From positions 326,272 through 390,271 of the forward strand of contig CBFFRP010000423.1 of NCBI GenBank assembly GCA_965644295.1: 64,000 nt of DNA, read 5' to 3'. The DNA is from Paraphysomonas bandaiensis. Lineage: Eukaryota > Chrysophyceae. The translations under genes were made by a program, and so were the position numbers. The notes below the pieces were generated by a model, which saw only the letters and a list, made by a program, of their open reading frames with translations, searched no databases and was not told the DNA's origin. How positions within the stretch are numbered: the stretch's first letter is position 1; each line of letters begins with the position of its first letter. This document shows positions 43,448 to 54,898 of this stretch, in pieces.

Positions 43448-46346
43448 TTAACGAAATTTACTGCCTTTTCGATAGTCCTTGTGATTCGGCTCTATCCATT
43501 CTGGTCTATCGTCACCAATGAAGGGTGCCACTGTAGAATATCCCTTACTGCCATGTTTCTTTGAGCCCCCCTTGAACATTCCTTTTCCCGGGAACGAAAA
43601 CTTCCTACGCTTCTTAACGGGAACCTTCCTGTCATACACACCAGATTCCGATGATGTATGCAGGACCTCACCACTCCTGTGATTGAGGCCCATAATATCA
43701 TCATTCGGTTTTACAACGCGCTTTGATTGAGAAGGTCTGCGAGATTCGCGTACTGGGCGCGACGTTGTCTCAGGACTTAGTACAAGACCGTTGTAGAAGT
43801 CCTCCTCATCCTGGCACCTACCGTTTTCGTGATTCTCTCGTGCTTCAGGTGTGCGAGGATCCGGACGTTGGCATATATCGGCGCTGCTGTCAACTAGTAC
43901 TTGATCATGCAAAAGGTCAATCTCTTTGTTAAGTTTACGCTGAAAATACTGAGCCTGTTTAATTGCATCTTGAGCTGCCGTTTTAGCGATGAGTGCAAAC
44001 TTCGATTCATTTTCTGCTATTTCTTTCGCACGTTGCAGATCAGCCTCGAGCTTGGCACGATTATTCACTTCCTGTAGAACCTCTTCCTTTAGTTTCGATA
44101 AGTCATCTTTCGTGTTATTTAAACGCTTCTCTACTTCCGCTCTTGCTCGACACTCAAGAAAGAGACGGGAGGAGAGAATGTCGAAACTGTTTCTGATATT
44201 CAAAAGGGCTGCTTTTGCCTCTGCCACACTCTGTTCAGACATATGTGGGCCCAGAACATTCATGACTTGCGCCCATTCTTGTTTTATATCCTTCTGGTTG
44301 GAGGGTTCCAAAACACTCGACCCTTCTCCACGGGACATTAGCTGAGAAGAGAGTGTTACTAATTCCTCGGTGGCATTTCGACAGATAATCCTATCAGACA
44401 TGTCTTTGCGTACTATCTCTATAATACGATCCAACTCCGTCTGCAGTCTGTCAACCTTAGAATTGGCAATAGCGGCACTCTGTTTCTCCCTGTCCAGAAG
44501 CGCCAGAGCCTCTGCATATTGACGGGAAAGCTGTTCGTGTCGAAGTAAATAGTCTGCAAGATTCTCGCGCAGTTTATTCGCTTCGTTTCTATATAATATT
44601 AAGTCAGGCCTTTGCTCCAGAAATTTCATTCCAGTCACATTTGAGCAACAAAACATAGGTCCCATTCATGCAATTACATACCTTGTCTTGTTGAAATCGG
44701 TAGAAAGAGCCGTGTATTTCTCACGGATCTCATTCTCTGTCATGATGCGAGCCTTTTCTTGTTTCAGTCTCTCCAACAGGGCATTCGTGTCCGCAGAATA
44801 CCTCTGCAGCACTCCACTATGATCTTTGTACCGTTTAACAGCCTCTTCAAGCTGCCTGGAGAGATCTTTCTGTATAATACGTAACTCCTCTGAAGTAAGA
44901 CCCACCCTAGAGCATATTTGGTTCAGGCTACCCAATGACTGCATGACACCACGCCAGTTGGAGACATAATTACATAACACACGCCCCTAGACACCAGCAA
45001 ATTTAGAAGTAGGACCGCAGAAAAAGTAAGAATATGTTAGCAAAGGACTATACCTGCTCGGAAAATAAAGTAGAAAATTCGGAGTTTGTGCGAGAAAGGG
45101 ATGCTGTTGAGAGTGCAGTTGCTAATATTCCATTAACGATGACACCACTGGTAGATTTTATTAATCCAACCCTCGGCATAAGAGACAAGGTAACTTCTCC
45201 TACTCCTCTACCATCCAATCCCTGAATCCCAAGATTTATGGTAATCAAATTACCTGGAAAATTTCCTTCAAAAATAGTATCAGATAGTGGTGCCTTCCCC
45301 TCTCCGACAAGTACGGGTGCTTGGAGTGTAAAGTCGTCCCAAACATGAACAATTAGAGGTTCCGATGGATCAGACAATATCAATTCACCATCTACTTCCT
45401 TCCATGAGGCATCTCCACCTCCTCTCGGTATAGCTTTTGTTTTCACTGAGGACCCACCCAATGATACTTCCACATAGGGGTCCAGTTTCTCGCCGTGCTG
45501 ATTCCCAGATACACCACTTAGTGTGATACTTTGTATTCCAAGACGCAGACAACCATTACCGTGTAGATCCGAATTTACCGTACCCAACGAACGCTGAGCC
45601 TCTGCTACCACGCCTTCAAGACTATTATTGACGCTGCCCATTGATCGATGAAGCCCATTCACCTCTTGAAATATCGCCCCAAGGGATTTATCCAACCACT
45701 GTCCAAGTCTCTCGCTGTCCTCGATATGGGCATCCAGCTGATTTTCTAGTTCCATCATTTCACCCCTAAGTCTTAACACCAGCTCCTCACGACGTGTAAG
45801 TTCATCCTGATATGTTTGCTCTCGTTCTTCTAGTTCTATAATACGAGCCTTTTGTTCCTCCACAATATCCTTTAGGCTCGCCATGAGCGGAGTTTGACCA
45901 ATGGGGTTCACTTCCTGCATATCAGGCCTGTACATACATATATAACATACAAATCTACAAAACAAAAATAATATTACTTTTCAGAAGCTATATTAACCGG
46001 AGCTGAGCTTCGTAGAATCGAGCGATTGTCATAGCAGCGTCCGAAATGCAACCATGTCTCCTACAAAACTTTCAGATCGGAAAATACAACAGTATAGCCT
46101 TACAATATTTCTAGTTACAGTATCCAGAGCTTCTGTCACATTATTACGGCCCTCACATTCACTTCGCCATTGAGATACTATTATATCAGATAAATTGCTG
46201 TCGAACTTTCCGATGTCGTGTAAATTCTCAGCAGTCATAACGTCCATGTCAGTCTTCGACAAGCTCAGGCTCAATAAATGCGATCTTTGCTCATCAGATA
46301 TACCAAAAAGGGAAAAAAAGTTAATAATATCTGACTTCTCCCACAT
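43448..46346 (-). CDS. C2-domain coiled-coil protein
   Basis: Five exons: 46346-46104, 46060-45978, 45927-45054, 44938-44682, 44609-43448; phases agree; 872 residues. After an N-terminal helical block, a Glu-rich coiled coil (LKDIVEEQKARIIELEER ...) leads into a C2-like domain, about 195-330 (CLRLGIQSITLSGV ... LDPYVEVSLGG ... PLIVHVWDDF). Only part of the usual Asp set for calcium binding is present. Long coiled coils follow (ROLEEAVKRY-type heptads; VEKRLNNTKDDLSKLKEEV), then a Lys-rich tail with KKRRKFSFPGKGMFKGGSKK. This is a structural layout as in ciliary or centrosomal proteins; no family is named. The last intron uses an AAAG acceptor. The start is uncertain: the frame is open a further 40 codons upstream without ATG, so a 5' exon may exist. 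Confidence 0.65.
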
Positions 46347-46935
46347 ACCCAAAATACTCAAGATAGCACTATAATTCGAGAGCAGGCTGTCAAACAAGTA
46401 GCGGTTCGTGGAAATCGATGTCGCCGCAGTTACTTTATATACCAGGCAACATTGGTGAAGAGGAACTTATAGCGCTATGAATGAAACCATAATAACGTTA
46501 ATGAGTACTAATATATAGGGAAGTATGGTTCATGACATGAATATGAGAGCAGAGCAGAGCAGTCATGTGACAGTTATTCTCATCGTCTTCTTCAGATACA
46601 GCAGTATATCCACCGTATACCACACTGACTGCTATGGTCTGGAGTGGTATTGTATGCCGCAAGTAAGTTAGCTATCTTCACTCCAGCCGTACTAACGGCC
46701 AATCATCCGCTATTGAGCCGGTTGAATATCTGATCTTTTCATGATAGTTTGTTCTTTGTGTTTTATGGAATATACATGCGTGTATATATAGCTGCAGCTG
46801 TATGGTGTACATGATATACTGTATGTGTCCTCCAGACCTGTTTCGTACAGCTGATACTCACCAAACGATAACAAAGTGTGATAGGCGGTGTATACAAACA
46901 AAACCAGTGTATGCACTTTGCATTAGTGGGTAAGT
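46347..46935. promoter_or_regulatory. Divergent spacer with TATACGG motif
   Basis: About 590 bp. On the minus strand near 46600-46620 it holds GTATACGGTGGATATACTG, similar to 38965 and 56876. It also contains GAGCAGAGCAGAGCAG and TA-rich tracts. Confidence 0.4.
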
Positions 46936-49900
46936 ATGGGAAGGTTAGTACGCAATCAATGCAGTTGTTACAGGGTGTTAATAGTACTTGTCATCGCCAT
47001 CAATATTGTCTGGGTTCTTGTTGTGATGAGCAATTTATTGGAGAACTTGGATAGAATAGCATTTAAAGAGAGGCATTCACCATCGGTACATGTATTTGAT
47101 CAGGCATCGAGCTTGAGAATTCTCCATCGTCGCCTTGGTGTCGATGTGCGTGAGCATGGCAACCTCGATTCTCGTCCTGTTGGTTTTATACCTTGTGGTG
47201 CTCTTGTGGTGGTGGATTATAAAATCCAGTTTCTACGTGAAGTTTCGCCGAATAGTAGCGAGCGTTCACTATCCTGGGTATATATATCATTCCCCCAACG
47301 TGGATGGGTGCCAATCGAGTTTCTAGGGTCATCTACACCTCCTATAGGAGGTGCAGCAGTTAGTCGAAATCACCCTATTGCGCAGTTGGAGGAACATATG
47401 GATATAGAATCCTTGAAAAGTACGAACGACCGTTCATCGACAGTGTTGTCGTGGAATATGCGGACGCCTAACTCATCCAGACCCATGGATTCATCATCGT
47501 GGTTGGACCAGATTCCTGTGGGTTGGTATAATTACGTTCCATACGGTTCGTATGTCAGTCACGTATGTAGGTAATGGACGAATTGGCGCTCTTGTTGGTG
47601 GAGGTATAGATGGTGAAGTAATTCCCATATCTATGGCTGGTTTCTATGTAAGACAGAAGCGGAAGGGGCAATCGAGTGTTGTTGGTAGCTCCAATTTCTT
47701 TAGACAGAGCAGAGAACTACTGATGCAGGGGAAAGTTCAGGAAAGTGCCCGGATACTGTCAAAGACTATCAGTTCTGATCCACTTGGTATGTTTCAATAC
47801 ATTTGCGATCTGGTAGTAGTCTTCTTTCCGGGCAGCGGTAAGAGTTCATCATCAACTCCTACTTCTGTGCCCCAACATCTCTTGAAGCCTCCACCTGTTA
47901 GGATGTCGATGGGTGGTAGGGACAATCTGTTGAATTCTATAAAAAAAATTCTTTCTGTCAAGAGGACGTATGGAGAACCGGAGTATGCCCGACGAACCCT
48001 GGACACCGCTACTGGACTAGCAAGTACAGTACAGCTCGGTCGGTCGGAAAATGGAAAGGACCTACATTTTCACTCGAGAGAATGGTTTGCATCTGCCGTG
48101 GATAGTGTGATAGTGGGTGACATCAAGTGTCGTGAGGTAGATTCTGCGTTAAGCAAAGGATGTGTTCATGCGGGTATTGCACTTGGCCGAGAGATGACCA
48201 TGAATGGACCTAACGTTAAGCTCGGAGAGAAACATTGGAGAACAGTGAGGTGGTCAGACAGGATAGATTATAACATAGAGCTCACAGAAGGAAGGGTTTA
48301 TGGTTCTTTGGCCTTAAGTCTATCTCTAAGAAATGTTCATGGAGATACGACTGAGCATGAAGGGGCTGAAGTGTGTGGAGTGCTACGATGTATTAAGGAT
48401 AACCATCACTCTGCTTATGGTGAGTGCTTAAAATGTAGTGTAATGCTTTGACCTCATTCATAGTTGATGTGATAAAAAAATCCGGTGAGAAAGTTATATG
48501 GTGCTCTGATGCTGACCAGTTAGTGATAGTACTTTCCGTTTTACCGGGAAATTATTCTTCAGACTTCACAGATGAATCAAGTGCTCAGGATTCTCATATT
48601 GAAGGTGTGAGGCGATTATGTTGGAATATTGTGGAACAAGCAGTGGAGCTAGGGGTAGACCAACTACGGTATCGTCATGTTAAATGGTTTTCAGAGCGAA
48701 TGAGCAGCACCACTGTGCGATTACACCCTTTTAAGGTTTCACCGTTAGAAAGTGGAGCTAAAGTTTGTGAGGATGTCACTATCTCCTCTCAACTAGCTTG
48801 TATGCGGAACCCTGCTTTAAGGTTATCCCACCCTTCTATTGCTCGTCTTATGTCTTCGTCTTTTTGGTTCAGCAAGTATTTACTCTTGTCGTCCTCCTCT
48901 GTCCATGTCAGTAATCTGCAGGGTCTTTGGGCGGATGGTCCAACAAGTGCCTGGAATGGTGACTACCACCTCAACATAAATCTACAGATGACTTACTGGC
49001 CATCTCATGGAATGGGCATACATGGGACAGTGGGAGGACCGCTGGTAGAATTTATACGACGTTTAGCTAAAGCAGGTGAGGTAACAGCTCGAGAGCTTTA
49101 CGCCTGTCGAGGATGGGTTGCACATGGCTTCACAGACGACAAGCTCAATACCGGAATACGCGGAAATCTCGAGTGGGCACTTTGTGTAACATGTAATGAT
49201 AAACCTACATGTATTGTATATTACTTTAACTTTATCCTATTTAGGTGGAGCATGGTTAGCGTTACATTTGTGGGAACACCTTATTTATACGTATAACACG
49301 GAATTCCTTCACAGCACATTTCTTCCTGTCTATCGCTCTCTTCTGATCTTCTATTTGGATTATATGTTTGAAGGGTCGGATGGTATTATGCACACTGGTC
49401 CCACAACATCACCCGAAAACTCGTTTGAACTGCATGTTGGAGAGGGTGCTGAGTTTGTAAACCTTTCGAAAGGCAGCCGCTCATCCCGCTACCAGCAGCT
49501 GGCGCTTAGCCCTGCCATCGATATGGCTGTTCTACGCCAAGTCTCAAACGCCTTTTCGTTGGCAGTGGATTGGTGCAGTCAAGAAGGCTCGGGTTCTAAC
49601 AACCAGCTGGAAGATGACCACAACTTAGGTATTACGAAATTGCTTTTACTTCAGAACATACCTTAAGTGAATGTTTCAGCCCGCCGGTTCCGTTCTATGA
49701 TACAGAGAACACGAAATAAGGCGAACCCTATTGTTGATGAGAGGTCCGGACTGGTGGTAGAGTACCCATTCAACCAGTGGATTAAGCTGGGGCCCCCGGA
49801 TGTTACGTCTTCGACTCATAATCGGACAACCGATATTGTTGGTGTTAATATATCGGAGACTTTTGACCTTGGACACAGGCATTTCTCCAGTCTTTTATGG

Positions 49901-51039
49901 ATTTTCCCTGGAACATTCTTACCCAAAGGGCGTGGAGCTGGGGAACTATATGAGGCTGCTCAAAATACTCTCGCAGCTAAAATCTCTGCTGGTGGTGGCC
50001 ACACTGGGTATATGCTGCCTCTATAACACTGATATAGTTATCTAAAGCGTACTCAGGTGGTCTGCGGCATGGGAAATGTGCCTATGGGCTCGCCTAAGGG
50101 AGAATTCAGGAGTCTGGAATGCCACTACTAAAGTTTTGAGCAAGTATTCGGCTGACAATCTGCTTGGATTGCACCCTCCTTTAAAACAGTGGAATAAAGA
50201 ATGTCCTACCTGCTTTAAGGAGAAAGAAAAGAGTGTGGCAAGTGGATTGAAGAGTGGTGGTAGGCTTGTTCATTCAGAGTCAAGTCCTCGTGGAATGATT
50301 GATAAGGACGGTGCCGTGGTATGTATATTTCTCTACAGCACTATATCAACTATACGCACCATTGTGTTGATTCGATGATATCGTAATATACTGAGTGGCA
50401 GCGAGCATACTAATTATGTTTTAGTTTCAAATAGATACCAATATGGGATATGCAGCAGGGGTTCTGGAGATGGTGCTTCAAAGCTATGACCCCGGTGTCG
50501 TCATGCTTCTTCCCTCCCTACCCAAGGAAATATCTCATTCAGGTAGGGAGGAGTGAATTGTATGTACAAACCAGAGCAATATGTCGTTGTACGTAGGTTC
50601 TATTGTCAGGGGTGTTTGCCGTGGAGGAGTGAAGGTTTCGATGACGTGGGAAAACGGAAAAGTCATCGTTGCAACCCTCGAAATCTCTCAACGAAATCCG
50701 TGGTTGGAGGGTGTTAAAGAGACATCTCGTGGTTATTTTAGAGCTCGATCTCTAGCGCTCTCTGAAGCGATACAAGTGACCCTTGTGGCTCCGAATCCAA
50801 TATATAGTCATCGCATTTTGAATAGTGTGGAGTGCTTTTCTGATGCTGTCGATATCTCGCAACATGCGATGCCTACTGTCTCGAAGAGTGGAGACAATTT
50901 TTTATTCTTACAGATTACTTCATATCCGTGTACAATATTAGTATGTGCTGATAGTTTGTCAGCAGAAGTTTGTAGTAATCGTGTCAAAGAATTACGACCG
51001 CTTTCTGTTGCCATGGCTGACACTCATTCACTATTCTAA
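46936..51039 (+). CDS. GH95 family alpha-L-fucosidase-like glycoside hydrolase
   Basis: Eight exons: 46936-47521, 47571-48419, 48464-49192, 49245-49628, 49680-50007, 50057-50318, 50425-50542, 50597-51039; seven introns of 44-106 nt, all GT..AG, total coding length divisible by three; 1232 residues. Joins restore GH95 motifs: IPVGNGRIGALVGGG, GAWLALHLWEH, GGGHTGWSAAWEMCLWARL, FQIDTNMGYAAGVLEMVLQ, GSIVRGVCRGG. Catalytic residues known from Bifidobacterium AfcA are kept: the Asn pair in YHLNINLQMTYWP (about 647), the acid Glu in TTSPENSF (about 776) and the Asp in FQIDTN (about 1049). GH95 enzymes cleave alpha-1,2-linked fucose or galactose by inversion. An N-terminal hydrophobic segment (VLIVLVIAINIVWVLVVM) makes it a secreted or type II membrane protein. 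It is longer than bacterial GH95 catalytic parts, mostly by extra N-terminal sequence and insertions. Confidence 0.88.
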
Positions 51040-52263
51040 AAGCAATGAGATGTCAGCATAACACTTTGCTGCTTATGTCATTCTGTTGTCAATTTTATCA
51101 GGTAAGTTAGGGCCAACATAGAACTATTTTTGTCTTCGAGCTGTACACACTGATTTTTTGTTTTTGCAGTGCTACAAGCTTGTATAGGAGTTTGTTGCCG
51201 TTATTCAACCTAAATCGAATAGTGTTACAACATTTACGAAATTATGTTAAGTTTACGCACTCAAAATTTCATATATGGACTTGTTGGTGTTTTTCTTTTT
51301 CGTATTTCGTATAGCCCAGCGTATCATCACAACATATATTGACAAAATTGAATGGTATTATTACTACTTGCATGTAATTTTTTGTCCGTGAGGATTTACT
51401 TATTGTTCAACTTTCATCATCTGAGATGATCGGACCACTACAAATGTAAAAATATCTATGAAATCGAGTGGGTCTGAGTTAAGTATAATACGTCTAAAAA
51501 TGTTTGTACTCAGAGATCAGAGATTTATCTCACATAGTTTATGTGTAGTATAACTGCTTCATCTAAACAATAACTTTTATATCAAACTGATTTATATTTA
51601 TATATATATCATCATCATACGTTATTGTGCAACTGACAACCAAGCGACCTTTTCCGTGAATGTGCATATACGCCGTGTCATATGCACAACCAATAAACAC
51701 AAGGGGGCGGGAGGAGGGAGCGAGCTCCTTTCTTTTTGATAACTTACCTATTGACAGACTTTGGTAAAAGTATTCTCTCCTGAAAATTTATAATAACTTA
51801 TTACTTTCATAAATTTCATGAAAGCCAAGAAACGAGAAAGCCTTGTTCAAATTTTTAAGAAATACTTATTTAAACTACGTACAGTTCGTTCACTCATAAC
51901 TAGCTGCCCAAAAAACGGTCGACAGTTACGATTTTTTCAGTTATTGAGCTTGATAATAATATTTCAGGAAATCTCTCAATTTCACTACCACTGCCCCCAC
52001 ACATCCTTCCAAACCAACTTGACACTGTCAATCAGATCACAGGCTTCCATTTGCATGCTTAAGATATCTCATTCATACTCTATGTCCACTATTAGAATGA
52101 TGCCAACACAATGGTCCCAAAATTTTCGAGGTCCGATGGCGTGCAAAATATATATTTTGCATTTCACCTCAAACGAACTCCATATTTTGTGGTAAGTATC
52201 GCAACATCACTGGTGACGATCTCACGTTGGTTATTTTTATTTAAGGAGGGCCTGCTTGTATCA
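51040..52263. other. Spacer, nothing firm
   Basis: AT-rich, with a G-rich patch (51705-51730) and a 9-bp hairpin (TGTGCATAT / ATATGCACA near 51660-51690). No gene recognised; the left boundary of the transposase relic may lie here. Confidence 0.4.
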
Positions 52264-53755
52264 AACATGGCTATTAACAAGAGATCAAAACCTGTCAGAA
52301 AATCATCCCGTGGAAAGAGGTCTGCAGTGGATACAATGCACGGTCAAAAGGGCAGGAAAAATAGAGAGAAAAGAGAATTACGTGCAAGGCGACGTCCAGC
52401 GGGGATAGAGGAGGAATTAGTCCAAGAAGACCCTGAGGTGGTGGAGGGAAAAAGCAGAAGTTCAGTGTGACTTCAGAGACAGGGCTGTTGCCATTCGGGA
52501 GGAGCTATATGTCGACCTCAGGGCCAATTGGCATCATTCGATGATGTTGTTAATGTCTTACGCATCTATTCTTATGTTATTATGAAGAAGAGAGCAAACA
52601 ATCACAAGCCTTTAAATTTACTGCTGACGCATTACAGATGAGCGACACGACTGTTAGACATATCATTCAGGAGTATGACACAAATGGTCAAGAAGTGTAC
52701 TGTACCTGGTGCAGTATAGCACCAACTCGAGGTACAGGCAGCAAGGCCTATGTTTATGAGCACATGAAAATTCAGAAAGAGATGCTTATTTCATATCATG
52801 ACTACATTATGAATGAATTGCGGGATGGCGTAAGGCATACATATGCGGACCTGCATCAGTATCTCGAGAACCAATTTGACATCAAAGTGTCGTACACCGC
52901 TTTTTACAAAAACGAATGTGTTTCGACTTTGATTATGTTAACGGTGTCATTCTGTATAACACTATTTCAGTAAAAAAATAACACTGCAAATCCGACGATT
53001 TATTATGCTGTTATATACTGGTACGTTATTGTTGAAGAAATTATGTTATTTTTATATATATACAAAAACCGAAGATGATGTATGTGCTGTGATACCGTAA
53101 CATTTATTACTTGTTATGATGGTGTGTATTAACATATTAGCGTCTCTACAGATGCAATTAAAAAGGAAAAACAAGGGGGTGCCTGTATTGCATACATGTC
53201 ATTGAATGAGACGAGTGTGGAGATATCATAGCAGGAAGACTGGCATATATAGAATTGTCGATGCAATTACTTCTGATGGTGCAATCAGAGAATAAAAGAG
53301 GTAAATTATTGTATACGTTGTGGTCCTACTATACAAAATCAGGAGACTACCACACTGCCATGAATTTCGAGTCGTTTCAGAAATGGATTAACTGTTGTTT
53401 TGTTCCAATATGGAAGAAAAAGTATCCTGGTACCCCTTGCATTCTAGTATTGGTCAATGCCCCCTACCATATGGGAGGCATGATTAACCCATATCGTCGC
53501 AGCAAGAGTGCGTGTACGCTGCATTTGTGCATGTGTCTGCCTAGGGGGTCCCATATTACTGTCAACAGGAATGGCACGCTGCTGCAGTTTGAAGTGCCTA
53601 GGCATGGAGAGTTTCCAAATTCTCCAGCAGGTCCATCTCTCAGGGAGCTTCAAGAGGCGGTTCACGACATTCTAGCTGATTACAAGCCTTGCGACTTGCT
53701 GACTTGGGTAGAATGTCGCTTTGCAGAGCTTGGTTGGGAGGTGATATTTACCCCA
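52264..53755 (+). pseudogene. Dead Tc1/IS630-type transposase
   Basis: In pieces: a basic N-terminal part (52264-52470), a helix-turn-helix part (52638-52910; MSDTTVRHIIQEY, then VSYTAFYK), and a DDE catalytic part (53160-53755). The first catalytic Asp is replaced by Asn (YMSLNETSVE where YxDETxx is expected). RIVDAITSDGAIRE follows in another frame and is closed by a stop. GDYHTAMNFESFQKWI is normal, but the second Asp motif reads VLVNAPYH, Asp to Val. The third acidic residue is missing because repeat T2 begins at 53757. Frameshifts, stops and two lost catalytic residues show an inactive copy. Some gaps could be introns. Confidence 0.75.
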
Positions 53756-53756
53756 C

Positions 53757-54013
53757 CTCAGGCAGCCCAATACCCCGGTTACCCTTCAGGTGGGCCCTGT
53801 CCCGGATGCCTGTTTATTTGTCAGGGCCCAAAGACGTCTACACAAGTGACACTTTTGGTGTCCCTTGTACCACACAAGCATTCGGCTATGCGTGGGCAGA
53901 AGAATATCTGATGACTATGTTTGCGGCTCACGTTAGTTTCCCAGAGAAAATCTCTCCGGTACTTATCCCCCAGAACACCACGAAAAGGTGCGAGTCCGAC
54001 TGTGTTGAGGGAA
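53757..54013 (+). repeat. Partial T2 block inside the transposase relic
   Basis: CAGGCAGCCCAATACCCCGG to AAAGGTGCGAGTCCGACTGTG, same orientation as 31010-31283 and 42200-42407. It replaces the 3' end of the transposase, and no flanking T1 is directly attached. Confidence 0.8.
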
Positions 54014-54229
54014 GATGCCTATATATTTGCACACAGAAGCATCAAGGTGTCGTCCAGTTGTCATAAGCTTGCAAAAAATAGTCATAATCACCTTTTCAGC
54101 TCTCTGGTAAACAACCCCTCTTACAAGAACATTAGTATAATATATATATAGTGCTATTATATTATATACAAAATTACGCTTCATGGAACGAAATCGTGTT
54201 GGCAGTTTAGGTGTGCTTTCTTGTTTTTT

Positions 54230-54600
54230 CGGTTGTCTTCTTAAGTAAACGATTGACCTCGTCTTCCTCATATTATCCTCTTTCATCGAATTCGCCTTCG
54301 TCTTCTGCAAGTACATCATAGCGATCAAAAAGCGTCGCACTTGAACTTTTCAGTTCTTCTTCCATACATACCACGCTGAATCTTGACTACTGCTTTCTCA
54401 ATTTCTGCAATTGAACAGTGTCCGCGTCTGCATCCAGGGGAGGAATTTTATCCCGAGGTAGTGGCACCCAGGAGGAATCACCGAGAATTGTACTTTTGGA
54501 CATCATCCAGATCAAGCTGTTCTTCTCCATCATCTGATTGCGAAAAATGTTTGCAGAGAGACAACAATAGGATAAACCTAAACCTCCTTTTTTTTAATTG
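54230..54600 (-). pseudogene. IQ-motif gene remnant
   Basis: The minus strand reads SDDGEEQLDLDDVQKYNSR, stop, ..., then EIEKAVVKIQRGMYGRRTEKF (IQ-type calmodulin-binding helix), then after a one-base frameshift LFDRYDVLAEDEGEFDERG and a stop. Natural-looking peptide on both sides of each break suggests a decayed gene or an exon with errors. An antisense frame at 54383-54601 is its shadow. No parent gene is in the window. Confidence 0.4.
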
Positions 54601-54640
54601 AGACACAAGCACCCCTATCCTGGTATGATCCATATATATA

Positions 54641-54745
54641 GTGTCTGATTATTTAGCAATAGACATGTAAGTGTGACACTAAACAGAAATCTATCTACAA
54701 TATATATATATACTTAATATTAATATCCTACTATATTTGACGCTA
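54641..54745 (+). repeat. Degenerate T1 repeat
   Basis: GTCTGATTATTTAGCAATAGAC ... ATATCCTACTATATTTGACGCTAC in left-end order, with an A/T-rich expansion between the blocks. Confidence 0.5.
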
Positions 54746-54898
54746 CTCAAATGGAATGTTCGCTCCACATAGCTATGAAATTTCAAAAAACGTCTATAGT
54801 CTCGATTTATTTTAGTTCATCAGTGACACATTCGAAATAAACGCTATAAACACAATAGCCTTACGTATAACTAGTCCGATGCGAAAGTCAATACACTC

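Noticed and set aside
47522-47570. Apparent frameshift in the GH95 gene
   Set aside because: A 49-nt GT..AG intron explains it exactly and restores the family motif IPVGNGRIGALVGGG.
49629-49679. Apparent in-frame stop in the GH95 gene
   Set aside because: The stop lies inside a 51-nt intron; the join AAC TTA G/CC CGC keeps the frame.
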